6,396 bases of DNA from JBEKJU01 sp050011095 (lineage in GTDB: Bacteria; Desulfobacterota; Syntrophorhabdia; Syntrophorhabdales; WCHB1-27). Positions 1-6,396 of this stretch are shown here, in pieces (the first letter of the stretch is position 1; each line of letters opens with the position of its first letter). A program made the position numbers and the translations under genes. Location of the stretch: NCBI GenBank assembly GCA_050011095.1, contig JBEKJU010000218.1, forward strand, positions 1 to 6,396. The letters run 5' to 3'. The notes under the pieces were generated by a model. The model saw only the letters and a list, made by a program, of their open reading frames with translations, was not told where the DNA came from and searched no databases.

Positions 1-1023
1 ATTCGACCCCATGTAATGCTTCTTAGCCAGGACGGACAGCCGAAAGCGATGTTAATTGGACGGGTCGAAGAAACGAACCTTCAGATGCGACTTGGTTATA
101 AGACTGTGTTCAGTCCCGAGGTCCGCTTAATCGCGGTCGTCTACGGAGGCTTTCTCGGAGAGCAGTCTTGTGATATGGCGAACGCCTTCATTTCTGAGCT
201 TATGGAATGCCTGGGTCGGGGTGAAGCAGAAGCTGTTTTGTTCAACCAGATCAAGATGGACTCGGAGATGTTCGAATCCCTCGGAAGAATCCCAGGGTTC
301 CTCAGTCGAGACAGGGGCGCGCACAAGAATTTACACTGGAAGATACCACTGCCGTCCTCGCTTGAAAAAATATATGAAAGAATGAGTGGAAAACGCCGGC
401 ACGAGCTACGAAGATTTCAAAGGGCACTGGAGAAAGCCTACCCTGGCAAGGTCGTGTTTCGGCGGTTCGAACGTACGGAAGACGTGGACGAACTCTGTCG
501 CCAAGCTGAAGCAGTGGCGAGCAAAACCTATCAGCGTGGCATGGGGGTAGGGTTTGTCACGGATGATATGACCCGGGACCGAATGGCGCTGGCCGCGGAA
601 CGAGGCTGGCTCCGAGGGTACATCTTGTACCTTAACGATGATCCTTGTTCATTCTGGATTGGAACGCTCTACAAGGATATCTTCTATTTAGATGCCACGG
701 GATACGATCCCGCATTCAAGAAATATGAGATCGGTACAATTCTGCTTCTCAGACTATTGGAAGACGCATGCAGCGCTAACGCTAAGGAGATAGACTTCGG
801 ATTTGGTGATGCACCATATAAACAGAGGTTTGGCAGCTATTGCTGGGATGAAGCCACCCTCTATTTATTCGCGCCCACTTTGAGGGGCTTCGCCCTCAAT
901 ATCGTTCGGTCCATTTGTATTCTCCTGTCAAGACGGGCTGCCTCGTTCCTGGGGAACACCGGCAATCTCGCCAGGATAAAGAGGCGCTGGCGGGATCGTT
1001 TGGCTGTCCAGGCCCGAAGATGA
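1..1023 (+). CDS. GNAT-fold acyltransferase, CelD/BcsL / FemAB-like group (5' partial)
   Basis: Probable cytoplasmic acyl- or aminoacyl-transferase of the GNAT superfamily (Acetyltransf_6 / CelD-BcsL type), a group common in exopolysaccharide loci; donor and acceptor are unknown. Numbering from the Met at 16, a basic stretch GKRRHELRRF lies near residues 124-133. The C-terminal GNAT core runs to about residue 275: FYLDATGYDP, a helix with GTILLLRLLEDA, then the typical DFGFGDAPYKQRFG motif starting at D260. The tail after about residue 285 is basic and part hydrophobic. The frame is open to base 1 (it reads IRPHV before that Met) and the protein begins inside what looks like a beta-rich half-domain, so I think the true start is left of the window and the Met at 16 is internal. 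By eye, codon use is somewhat more AT-rich than downstream. XrtA loci also carry FemAB-family proteins, but assignment to that specific subfamily is uncertain. Confidence 0.8.
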   Translation: MRPHVMLLSQDGQPKAMLIGRVEETNLQMRLGYKTVFSPEVRLIAVVYGGFLGEQSCDMANAFISELMECLGRGEAEAVLFNQIKMDSEMFESLGRIPGFLSRDRGAHKNLHWKIPLPSSLEKIYERMSGKRRHELRRFQRALEKAYPGKVVFRRFERTEDVDELCRQAEAVASKTYQRGMGVGFVTDDMTRDRMALAAERGWLRGYILYLNDDPCSFWIGTLYKDIFYLDATGYDPAFKKYEIGTILLLRLLEDACSANAKEIDFGFGDAPYKQRFGSYCWDEATLYLFAPTLRGFALNIVRSICILLSRRAASFLGNTGNLARIKRRWRDRLAVQARR

Positions 1024-1068
1024 TTTCCCGCGATATGATGTCGTTACATCGGAAGTCCTCATATAGGC

Positions 1069-2325
1069 ATGGGTTCTCAATCGATTCATCATATTGTTGA
1101 CTGGCGGCTTTGCATCGGCTGCGGAGGTTGCGCGGCCCTCTGTCCACGATGCCGCATTCGTCTTGCCGATAGAGCGGATCAGGGAATCAGGCCGACGGGC
1201 AAGGTGGTGGACTGTGGGACCTGCACCGATTGTCTTAAGGTATGCCCGGGGCTAGGCATTGGAAAAGAGGCCGGGGAAAATGGAGGCATAGCCTCGCTGA
1301 AGACCGGCTGGGGTCGAATCCTGGAAACATGGGAGGGGTTCGCCGCGAGTGAAGAGATTCGTCATAGGGGATCTTCGGGCGGCGCCGCAAGCGCGATAGC
1401 CCTTTATCTTATCGAGAAAGGAGGATGCGGCCAACTCGTTCATACGGGTTCGGACGACGGGTGTGCATGGAAGAACCGGACGGTCTTCAGCAGGTCCAGG
1501 GAAGAGCTTCTTGGCCGGATTGGCTCGCGGTATGCCCCCGCCTCTCCCTGCGACGGTCTTGGAGCCGTTCTGAACGCGGGGACGCCGTCGGTATTTATCG
1601 GTAAGCCGTGCGACGTGCAGGGTGTAAGGAAGGCGGAACTCATTCGCCCGGAGTTACGGAAGAAAATTCGCCTGGCTATCAGCCTATTCTGCGCGGGTAC
1701 ACCCCCCACGGCGGCATTGCTCAGGCTCATGGAGTCACTCCATGTGCCGATCGAGCAGGTGACAGGAGTCCGCTACCGCGGCAGGGGTTGGCCGGGCACA
1801 TTCGCCGTCTGGACGAACGGAAGTGACAAGCCGGCTGTGGAGATTCCCTACCTTGAGGCTTGGGGATTTCTTCAGAAATATCGACCGAACAGGTGCTATC
1901 TTTGCCCGGACGGAACCGGCGAGTTTGCGGACATTTCCTGTGGCGACGCCTGGCACAGGAAACCCGCCGACGGGAATCAAGGCTATTCGCTGATCCTTGT
2001 GCGGACCGGGTGGGGGAGGGAGATATTCAGTAAAGCGATGCAGGCCGGTTATATCAAAGCCACACAGGTGGACCCACGGGTGTTGCCCCTGTCCCAGCCG
2101 GGATTCCCGGAGAAAAGGGGCGCAATCTGGGGAAGGCTGCTCGTGATGAAGATGTTTGGCATCCCGACCCCGAAATACGACGGATGGCCGCTTTTCGAGT
2201 GCTGGATGAAACTGCCGGCAAAAGAAAAGGCAAGATCGATTTTAGGGACGGGAAAGAGAATTGTGCAGAGAAAGTACTACAGGCCGCACAATTCAGCTGC
2301 AGGGAAAGGCCGGAGGCTCAATTAA
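1069..2325 (+). CDS. FrhB-type iron-sulfur oxidoreductase (coenzyme F420 hydrogenase/dehydrogenase beta-subunit family)
   Basis: Predicted soluble flavin/iron-sulfur redox protein of 418 residues. The N-terminus is a two-[4Fe-4S] ferredoxin domain: C15-x2-C18-x2-C21-x3-C25-P, then C49-x2-C52-x2-C55-x3-C59-P. The FrhB-family body follows: a glycine-rich HRGSSGGAAS segment (about 99-108), GKPCDVQG around C181, SLFCAGTPPT around C208, RYRGRGWPG, and the signature CYLCPDGTGEFADISCGDAW, with C276, C279 and C291. In true F420 enzymes this family binds FAD and moves electrons between iron-sulfur clusters and F420. Many bacterial members instead sit in polysaccharide clusters, often near pyruvyl transferases, without a proven substrate, so I do not claim F420 use. 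The start is set by an in-frame stop at 1036-1038 with no other ATG after it. The ribosome-binding site is weak (GGAAG at 1051-1055, 13 nt away). It begins 45 nt after the acyltransferase stop, so co-transcription is likely. Confidence 0.88.
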   Translation: MGSQSIHHIVDWRLCIGCGGCAALCPRCRIRLADRADQGIRPTGKVVDCGTCTDCLKVCPGLGIGKEAGENGGIASLKTGWGRILETWEGFAASEEIRHRGSSGGAASAIALYLIEKGGCGQLVHTGSDDGCAWKNRTVFSRSREELLGRIGSRYAPASPCDGLGAVLNAGTPSVFIGKPCDVQGVRKAELIRPELRKKIRLAISLFCAGTPPTAALLRLMESLHVPIEQVTGVRYRGRGWPGTFAVWTNGSDKPAVEIPYLEAWGFLQKYRPNRCYLCPDGTGEFADISCGDAWHRKPADGNQGYSLILVRTGWGREIFSKAMQAGYIKATQVDPRVLPLSQPGFPEKRGAIWGRLLVMKMFGIPTPKYDGWPLFECWMKLPAKEKARSILGTGKRIVQRKYYRPHNSAAGKGRRLN

Positions 2326-2360
2326 GTGGGTCTGATTGACTTACAATACGAGAATGGAGA

Positions 2361-2383
2361 GCCGGTGTCCGCGGGGCACCGGC
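2361..2383 (+). other. GC-rich hairpin between the FrhB-like gene and the exosortase
   Basis: Bases 2361-2370 (gccggtgtcc) pair with 2374-2383 (gggcaccggc) across a GCG loop: ten pairs, nine Watson-Crick and one T.G wobble. The run after it (atatctttatcg) has T residues but no clean T tract. It is therefore at best a weak intrinsic terminator, and it could instead be an attenuator, an RNA-processing site or a transcript-stabilising stem. It lies 35 nt after the upstream stop and 54 nt before the first exosortase ATG. The pairing is seen directly; the function is inferred. Confidence 0.5.
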
Positions 2384-2404
2384 ATATCTTTATCGTTGAG
2401 ACAA

Positions 2405-2454
2405 GGGCTGCCTCCCCGTCACGTCGCTCGGTAGTAAATGAGGCGAGGCTGCCC
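2405..2454 (+). repeat. Imperfect inverted repeat spanning the first exosortase start codon
   Basis: The arm 2405-2414 (gggctgcctc) can pair with 2445-2454 (gaggctgccc) with one T/T mismatch, nine of ten positions matching. The loop of 30 nt contains the ATG at 2438. If it forms in the mRNA it would enclose that ATG and leave the second in-frame ATG at 2477 free. The arms are also near-direct copies of each other (ggctgcc in both), so a simple duplication is another reading. Confidence 0.35.
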
Positions 2455-3373
2455 GCCTTATACCTGGCTGGCGCGGATGAATAAAGCCGCTGACTCCCTG
2501 GCGGAGGCAGTCGCTCAGAACGGGCGTATTCGCGCCCGAGTGGTTTCGCTGCTCGGTTTCGCCGCTGTTGCGGCGATTCTGGCTTATGGACCGCTCAGGC
2601 AGCTTATGGCCGCCGCTGATCGGAGCGATTACTACTCGCACATTGTGCTCATCCCGTTTGTGACCGCTTACCTTCTCCTCGCGGAGAGACGGAATATCCT
2701 TGAGGGCGCGGGGAATTCATGGACGGCCGGGGCGTCTCTCGCAACGGCCGGATTGCTCGCCTATGGCCTATCGATGTGGCAGAAGGGATGGCTTGGGACA
2801 AACGATTTTGCCTCGCTTACCACTGCGGCTTCCATCACTTTTCTTTGGGGCGGATTCCTCCTGCTTTTCGGCCCCAATGCCTTCGGCGCTGCCCGTTTCC
2901 CGCTCCTTTTTCTGCTCTTCGCGGTTCCCGTGCCTGAATTCCTGCTCGACCGGTTAATTTATGTGCTGCAAGTGGGCTCTACCGAAGTGACTCAACGGCT
3001 CTTCGATTTGTCGGGAATGCCCTATCTCAGGACCGGCTTCGAGTATCAATTGCCGGGAATCAATATCGAGGTGGCGCGGGAATGCAGCGGTATCCGGTCG
3101 ACCCTGGCGCTTATCATTACCGGGGTCCTGGCCGGGCATCTATTCTTGAAGTCGGGCCGGAGAACAGTCGCCCTGCTCATCGCCATGCTGCCTATCACGA
3201 TTTTGAAGAACGGTATCAGGATACTTACCCTGTCCCTACTGGCGGTCTACGTCGACACCAGGTTTATTACCGATAGCTTCCTTCGTCATTCGGGAGGATT
3301 TGTTTTCTACATACCCGCCCTGGGACTGATGGGCCTTGTCCTCACGTGGCTGAGGAAGGGTGAGAGGCGGTAA
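2438..3373 (+). CDS. Exosortase (PEP-CTERM-type sorting transpeptidase), integral membrane
   Basis: Inner-membrane cysteine protease/transpeptidase of the exosortase/archaeosortase family, which processes proteins carrying a C-terminal sorting motif, transmembrane helix and basic tail. The 311 residues hold about eight or nine hydrophobic spans (roughly 35-52, 66-82, 98-112, 127-144, 153-170, 219-237, 243-272, 287-306). The conserved catalytic set is present: C216 in the ECSGIRS motif, R261 in KNGIRI, and H284 in LRHSGG. YSHIVLIPF near residue 66 is also typical of the N-terminal half. There is no fused EpsI (DUF3485) domain, and length matches a single-domain exosortase. Next to prsK and prsR it is most likely XrtA-like (EpsH), but the subtype cannot be fixed from sequence reading alone, so no symbol is given. 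The start is uncertain: TAA sits directly before 2438 and neither ATG 2438 nor ATG 2477 (residue 14) has a good ribosome-binding site. The peptide from 2477 (MNKAADSL) looks more natural. Confidence 0.9.
   Translation: MRRGCPPYTWLARMNKAADSLAEAVAQNGRIRARVVSLLGFAAVAAILAYGPLRQLMAAADRSDYYSHIVLIPFVTAYLLLAERRNILEGAGNSWTAGASLATAGLLAYGLSMWQKGWLGTNDFASLTTAASITFLWGGFLLLFGPNAFGAARFPLLFLLFAVPVPEFLLDRLIYVLQVGSTEVTQRLFDLSGMPYLRTGFEYQLPGINIEVARECSGIRSTLALIITGVLAGHLFLKSGRRTVALLIAMLPITILKNGIRILTLSLLAVYVDTRFITDSFLRHSGGFVFYIPALGLMGLVLTWLRKGERR
3362..3370 (+). promoter_or_regulatory. Ribosome-binding site of prsK inside the exosortase 3' end
   Basis: The purine-rich GAGAGGCGG lies in the last codons of the exosortase and ends 8 nt before the prsK ATG at 3379. 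The exosortase stop (3371-3373) falls between them, so ribosomes ending the exosortase are placed at the prsK start. This arrangement favours coupled translation and supports 3379 as the start. Confidence 0.55.
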
Positions 3374-3378
3374 ACCTC

Positions 3379-5478
3379 ATGTTTTCTTCCATCATAAATT
3401 ACCTCGCTGCCTCCGCCGCTGTCGGTATCGCCGCCGCCTCGATGCGCAATTACCGGTCTTTTGTCCATGTGGTATTTGGCCTGGGCATGGCCCTTTTCGG
3501 ACTGGAGGCGCTGTCCGTCGGCATCACCGCCGGAGCGGCCTCTCCCCACGACCTGCTCTACCGGGCATGGCTCCGGCTTTTAGTCTCATCTTTTTTCCCG
3601 TGCGTCTGGCTCGTGTTCGGCCTCAGCTTCGCACGGACGAATTACCGTCAGTTCCTTTCAAGGTGGAAATGGATACTCGTCGGTTTGTTCATATTCCCTC
3701 CATGCATGACGCTCCTCTTCAGAGAGGATCTTTTCGTGGGCTCCGCCGTCCCGGACCCGCCCTTAAATCTCCCTATTCGACTCGGCTGGGCCGGCTATCT
3801 GCTGTATCTTGTCTATCTGGTCTCTGACGTCCTGATCCTCATGAACATCGAGAGAACCTTCAGAAACGCCACAGGACACGCCCGCTGGCAGATCAAGTTC
3901 ATGGCCCTTGGCTTGGCGGTCGTCTTTGGCGTCCGCATTTATACGGACAGTCAGGCGGTGCTCTTCCGCCTTTTGAACGGCAATTTTGATGTGGTGAACA
4001 CCCTTGCGTTGCTTCTCGCCTGTATCATGATCGTAAGATCGTTTTCTCGCGCACAGTTGCCCGAATTTGATTTCTACCTCTCCCATTCGGTTCTCTACAA
4101 CTCATTTACCGTCGTCACCGTCGGTGTCTATTTCATCGCGGTCGGCGTCATAGCGAGGGTTGCCTGCTACTTCAAGGGTGTCGCGAGCCTGCCCGGCATC
4201 GCGTTTCTCGTCCTGGCGGCAATTGTGGGACTGGCGGTCCTCTGTCTCTCGGATAAGCTGCGATTCAGGAGAAAGCAATTTGTCAGCCGTCATTTCAAGC
4301 GGCCGGTCTATGATTATCAAAAGGTGTGGGCCGGTTTCACGGAGAGCACCTCGTCCCTCGGCAGTATGAAGGACCTCTGTTTGGCGGTCACGACCCTCGT
4401 CTCGAACACCCTGGATATTCTCTCGGTATCACTTTGGCTGATCGACGAGCAGCAGGAACGCCTTGAGCTTGGGTCCTCCACGATGCTCTCTCAAGCCCAG
4501 GCGAAGGGTACCGGTATGTGCGGGGAGATGGGACACGACTTGATCGGGCTGATCTCCGTCCGGTCCCGGCCGATCGACCTCTCCACCCAAAACGATGACC
4601 CTATTGAACAGTTCAGAAATGCTTATGAAAGAAACCTTGAGGCGACGGGCGTGCGGTACTGTGTACCCCTTCGGGCGGCCGGAAGGTTCATAGGCATCAT
4701 GACCCTTGGCAAGAGGGTGATGGACCAATCTCTTTCCTTCGAGGATTACGAGTTGCTGCGAACGATTGGGGACCAATCGGCGGCAGCGCTTCTCAACCTC
4801 GGGCTCTCCGAGAGGCTGCGCCGGGCAAAGGAACTGGAGGCTTTTCAGGTCATGTCCGCCTTCTTTATGCACGATTTGAAAAATCTGGCAACGAAGCTCT
4901 CTCTGGTTACCCAGAATATGCCGTTGTATTTTGACAACGAAGAGTTTCGCGAGGATGCGATGCATACGGTTTCGCAAAGCGTCGACAAAATCAAGGGTAT
5001 GTGCGGCCGCCTGTCGCTTCTGAGCCGGACGCTCGAGATGCGCCCCCATCAGAAAAGCGTCAGCGAACTGGTACGATCAACCGTATCCGGAATGAACGGG
5101 CATCTGAGATGCGGCGTGGAGACGGACCTCGGTGATATGCCCCTTCTTCAGATCGATGAGGAGCAGATGCGAAAGGTCTTCGAGAATCTTCTCATTAACG
5201 CGAATGAGGCGGCAGGAGCGGCCGGCAGGGTCCGCGTCGCCGGCAGGCGGCACGATGCCTGGGTAGAGCTGTCCTTTCGTGATAATGGATGCGGCATGTC
5301 GAAGGAATTCATGGAGAAATATCTCTTTAAGCCATTCCAGACGACCAAAAAACAGGGCATGGGCATCGGTCTCTTTCATTGCAAGACGATCGTGGAGGCC
5401 CACGGAGGAAGAATCGAGGTCGAAAGCGAGGAGGGGAGGGGAAGCATGTTCAGGATTTTCCTGCCGGTGAAGGGATGA
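3379..5478 (+). CDS. prsK: PEP-CTERM system sensor histidine kinase PrsK
   Basis: Membrane histidine kinase of 699 residues, partner of the response regulator that follows. Residues 1 to about 295 form a multi-span membrane domain of some eight or nine hydrophobic helices with no large periplasmic loop. It is followed by a basic linker (DKLRFRRKQFVSRHFKR) and a GAF-type sensor domain at about 333-470, ending GRFIGIMTLGKR...LSFEDYELLRTIGDQSAAAL. The phospho-acceptor is H498 in FFMHDLKNLATKLSL, the HDLKN type of H-box seen in PrsK. The ATP-binding domain has an N-box from N603 to E610 (NLLINANE), a G1 motif D635-NGCGM and a G2 motif G660-MGIGLF, so the kinase looks catalytically complete. Length and domain order match the known family. 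It begins 5 nt after the exosortase stop, and prsR starts inside its stop codon. In characterised PEP-CTERM systems PrsK and PrsR together with an RpoN sigma factor control sorted-protein expression; the signal sensed is unknown. Confidence 0.93.
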   Translation: MFSSIINYLAASAAVGIAAASMRNYRSFVHVVFGLGMALFGLEALSVGITAGAASPHDLLYRAWLRLLVSSFFPCVWLVFGLSFARTNYRQFLSRWKWILVGLFIFPPCMTLLFREDLFVGSAVPDPPLNLPIRLGWAGYLLYLVYLVSDVLILMNIERTFRNATGHARWQIKFMALGLAVVFGVRIYTDSQAVLFRLLNGNFDVVNTLALLLACIMIVRSFSRAQLPEFDFYLSHSVLYNSFTVVTVGVYFIAVGVIARVACYFKGVASLPGIAFLVLAAIVGLAVLCLSDKLRFRRKQFVSRHFKRPVYDYQKVWAGFTESTSSLGSMKDLCLAVTTLVSNTLDILSVSLWLIDEQQERLELGSSTMLSQAQAKGTGMCGEMGHDLIGLISVRSRPIDLSTQNDDPIEQFRNAYERNLEATGVRYCVPLRAAGRFIGIMTLGKRVMDQSLSFEDYELLRTIGDQSAAALLNLGLSERLRRAKELEAFQVMSAFFMHDLKNLATKLSLVTQNMPLYFDNEEFREDAMHTVSQSVDKIKGMCGRLSLLSRTLEMRPHQKSVSELVRSTVSGMNGHLRCGVETDLGDMPLLQIDEEQMRKVFENLLINANEAAGAAGRVRVAGRRHDAWVELSFRDNGCGMSKEFMEKYLFKPFQTTKKQGMGIGLFHCKTIVEAHGGRIEVESEEGRGSMFRIFLPVKG

Positions 5479-6396
5479 GGGACACATCAACATCTCCGGG
5501 AAAGCCCCGCCTGCTCATTGTCGATGACGACGAAGACCTGCGGAAGCAGATGAAGTGGGCTTTGGCGGCCGGGTATGATGTCGTGCTCGCCGAGGACCGG
5601 CAGAGCGCCTTGAAGGCATTTCAGAAGAAGAGGCCCGATATCGTAACCCTCGACCTGGGACTGCCGCCGAGGCCGGCCAGCGTGGAGGAGGGCTTCGCGG
5701 CGCTGTCGGAAATTCTTACGTCCGGTCCGCGGACAAAAATCATTGTTATCACGGGACGCGGCGAGAAGGAACATGCGCTGAAGGCGGTGGCTGAGGGGGC
5801 CTATGACTTTCTCTGCAAGCCGGTCGAGATCGATGAGCTGAAGGTCGTGCTGAAGAGGGCGTCATACCTCGCGGGCCTGGAACGCGAGCACCACCGGATG
5901 CAGAACGACAACCCCGCAGGATTTCAGGATATCCTAGGCTCGAGTCCCCGGATGCAGGAGGTCTTCGCGACAATCAGAAAGGTGGCGGCCTCGGAAATCC
6001 CTGTTCTGGTCACAGGGGAGAGCGGCACGGGGAAGGAACTCGTCGCCAGGGCGATCCATAACCTGAGCCCGAGAAAAAAAGGGCCTTTTGTGGCGATCAA
6101 TTGCGGCGCCATTCCCGACAATCTTATCGAAAGCGAGCTGTTTGGCCACGAAAGAGGGGCCTTTACCGGCGCGCACGCGCAACGCAAGGGAAGGATAGAG
6201 ATGGCCGAGGCCGGGACGCTCTTTCTCGACGAGATCGGTGAGGTGCCTCTTGCGCTTCAGGTCAAGCTCCTCCGCTTCCTTCAGGAGCAGATGGTGGAGC
6301 GGGTCGGGGGGCGGGAGATGATACGGGTTGATACCAGGGTGGTGACGGCCACCAACCGGGACCTCAAGGAAGCAATGAAGAACGGCGCCTTTCGTG
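5475..6396 (+). CDS. prsR: PEP-CTERM-box sigma-54-dependent response regulator PrsR (3' partial)
   Basis: NtrC-type transcription activator and cognate partner of PrsK; 307 codons are in the window and the frame is open at the right edge. The receiver domain (about 12-130) has acidic residues D17-D19, phospho-acceptor D60 in TLDLGLPP, T93 and K115, so it looks functional. After D60 the loop is longer than usual for a receiver (LPPRPASVEEGF, 63-74), a feature I associate with PrsR. The AAA+ domain shows Walker A GESGTGKE (181-188), the sigma-54 contact loop GAFTGA (228-233), Walker B TLFLDE (248-253) and the sensor I ATNRDL (292-297). The C-terminal half of the ATPase and the helix-turn-helix DNA-binding domain lie beyond the window. 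The ATG overlaps the prsK TGA (ATGA), with AAGGG directly before it, so translation is probably coupled. Expected targets are RpoN promoters upstream of PEP-CTERM genes; none was found in this window. Confidence 0.94.
   Translation, partial: MRDTSTSPGKPRLLIVDDDEDLRKQMKWALAAGYDVVLAEDRQSALKAFQKKRPDIVTLDLGLPPRPASVEEGFAALSEILTSGPRTKIIVITGRGEKEHALKAVAEGAYDFLCKPVEIDELKVVLKRASYLAGLEREHHRMQNDNPAGFQDILGSSPRMQEVFATIRKVAASEIPVLVTGESGTGKELVARAIHNLSPRKKGPFVAINCGAIPDNLIESELFGHERGAFTGAHAQRKGRIEMAEAGTLFLDEIGEVPLALQVKLLRFLQEQMVERVGGREMIRVDTRVVTATNRDLKEAMKNGAFR

Noticed and set aside
826..846. TGGC...TTGC pair resembling a sigma-54 -24/-12 promoter
   Set aside because: The spacing between the GG and GC elements is shorter than sigma-54 requires, and it lies inside the acyltransferase coding region. 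A similar pair near 1101-1114 fails for the same reason.
2337..2347. TTGACT next to TACAAT, resembling -35 and -10 promoter boxes
   Set aside because: The two boxes touch instead of being about 17 nt apart, and no good -35 exists at the right distance upstream of TACAAT, so it is not called as a promoter.
3360..3827. A 155-codon plus-strand frame overlapping the start of prsK
   Set aside because: It is rich in Arg, Pro and Ser as expected of a shifted frame, and it conflicts with the well-supported prsK reading frame.
4429..5049. A 206-codon open frame on the minus strand
   Set aside because: It is fully antisense to the GAF and kinase region of prsK, has a composition typical of a reversed GC-rich coding frame, and shows no recognisable domain.
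5487..6187. Several minus-strand frames of 74-95 codons
   Set aside because: They are antisense to prsR, whose receiver and AAA+ motifs are unmistakable, and they have no ribosome-binding site or domain of their own.

Overview
The window holds five consecutive plus-strand genes, tightly packed, and looks like part of an exopolysaccharide / protein-sorting (exosortase, PEP-CTERM type) locus of a Gram-negative bacterium. The sequence is moderately GC-rich. Exosortases with PrsK/PrsR regulators are known mainly from biofilm- or floc-forming Proteobacteria and related environmental phyla. The style of the proteins would fit a deltaproteobacterial (Desulfobacterota-like) or Nitrospirota-like genome, but no marker here fixes the phylum.

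Layout. (1) 1-1023: the 3' part of a GNAT-fold acyltransferase of the CelD/BcsL / FemAB-like group; its frame runs off the left edge. (2) 1069-2325: a FrhB-type protein (coenzyme F420 hydrogenase/dehydrogenase beta-subunit family) with an N-terminal two-cluster ferredoxin domain. (3) 2326-2437: a short spacer with a strong 10-bp hairpin, plus a second imperfect inverted repeat that overlaps the first possible start of the next gene. (4) 2438-3373: a single-domain multi-membrane-span exosortase with its Cys/Arg/His triad intact. (5) 3379-5478: the membrane histidine kinase PrsK, starting 5 nt after the exosortase stop. (6) 5475-6396: the response regulator PrsR, overlapping the prsK stop by 4 nt and cut by the right edge inside its sigma-54 activator ATPase domain.

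How they fit together. The exosortase, prsK and prsR are almost certainly co-transcribed and translationally coupled. By analogy with characterised PEP-CTERM systems, PrsK would sense an envelope or cytoplasmic signal and phosphorylate PrsR, which would activate RpoN-dependent promoters of sorted proteins elsewhere. The exosortase would then recognise the C-terminal sorting signals of those proteins at the inner membrane. The two upstream genes probably belong to the polysaccharide-building part of the same locus. The FrhB-like redox protein has no assigned substrate and is the least explained member. No RNA gene, CRISPR array, insertion sequence or phage feature was seen, and no gap exceeds 112 nt.
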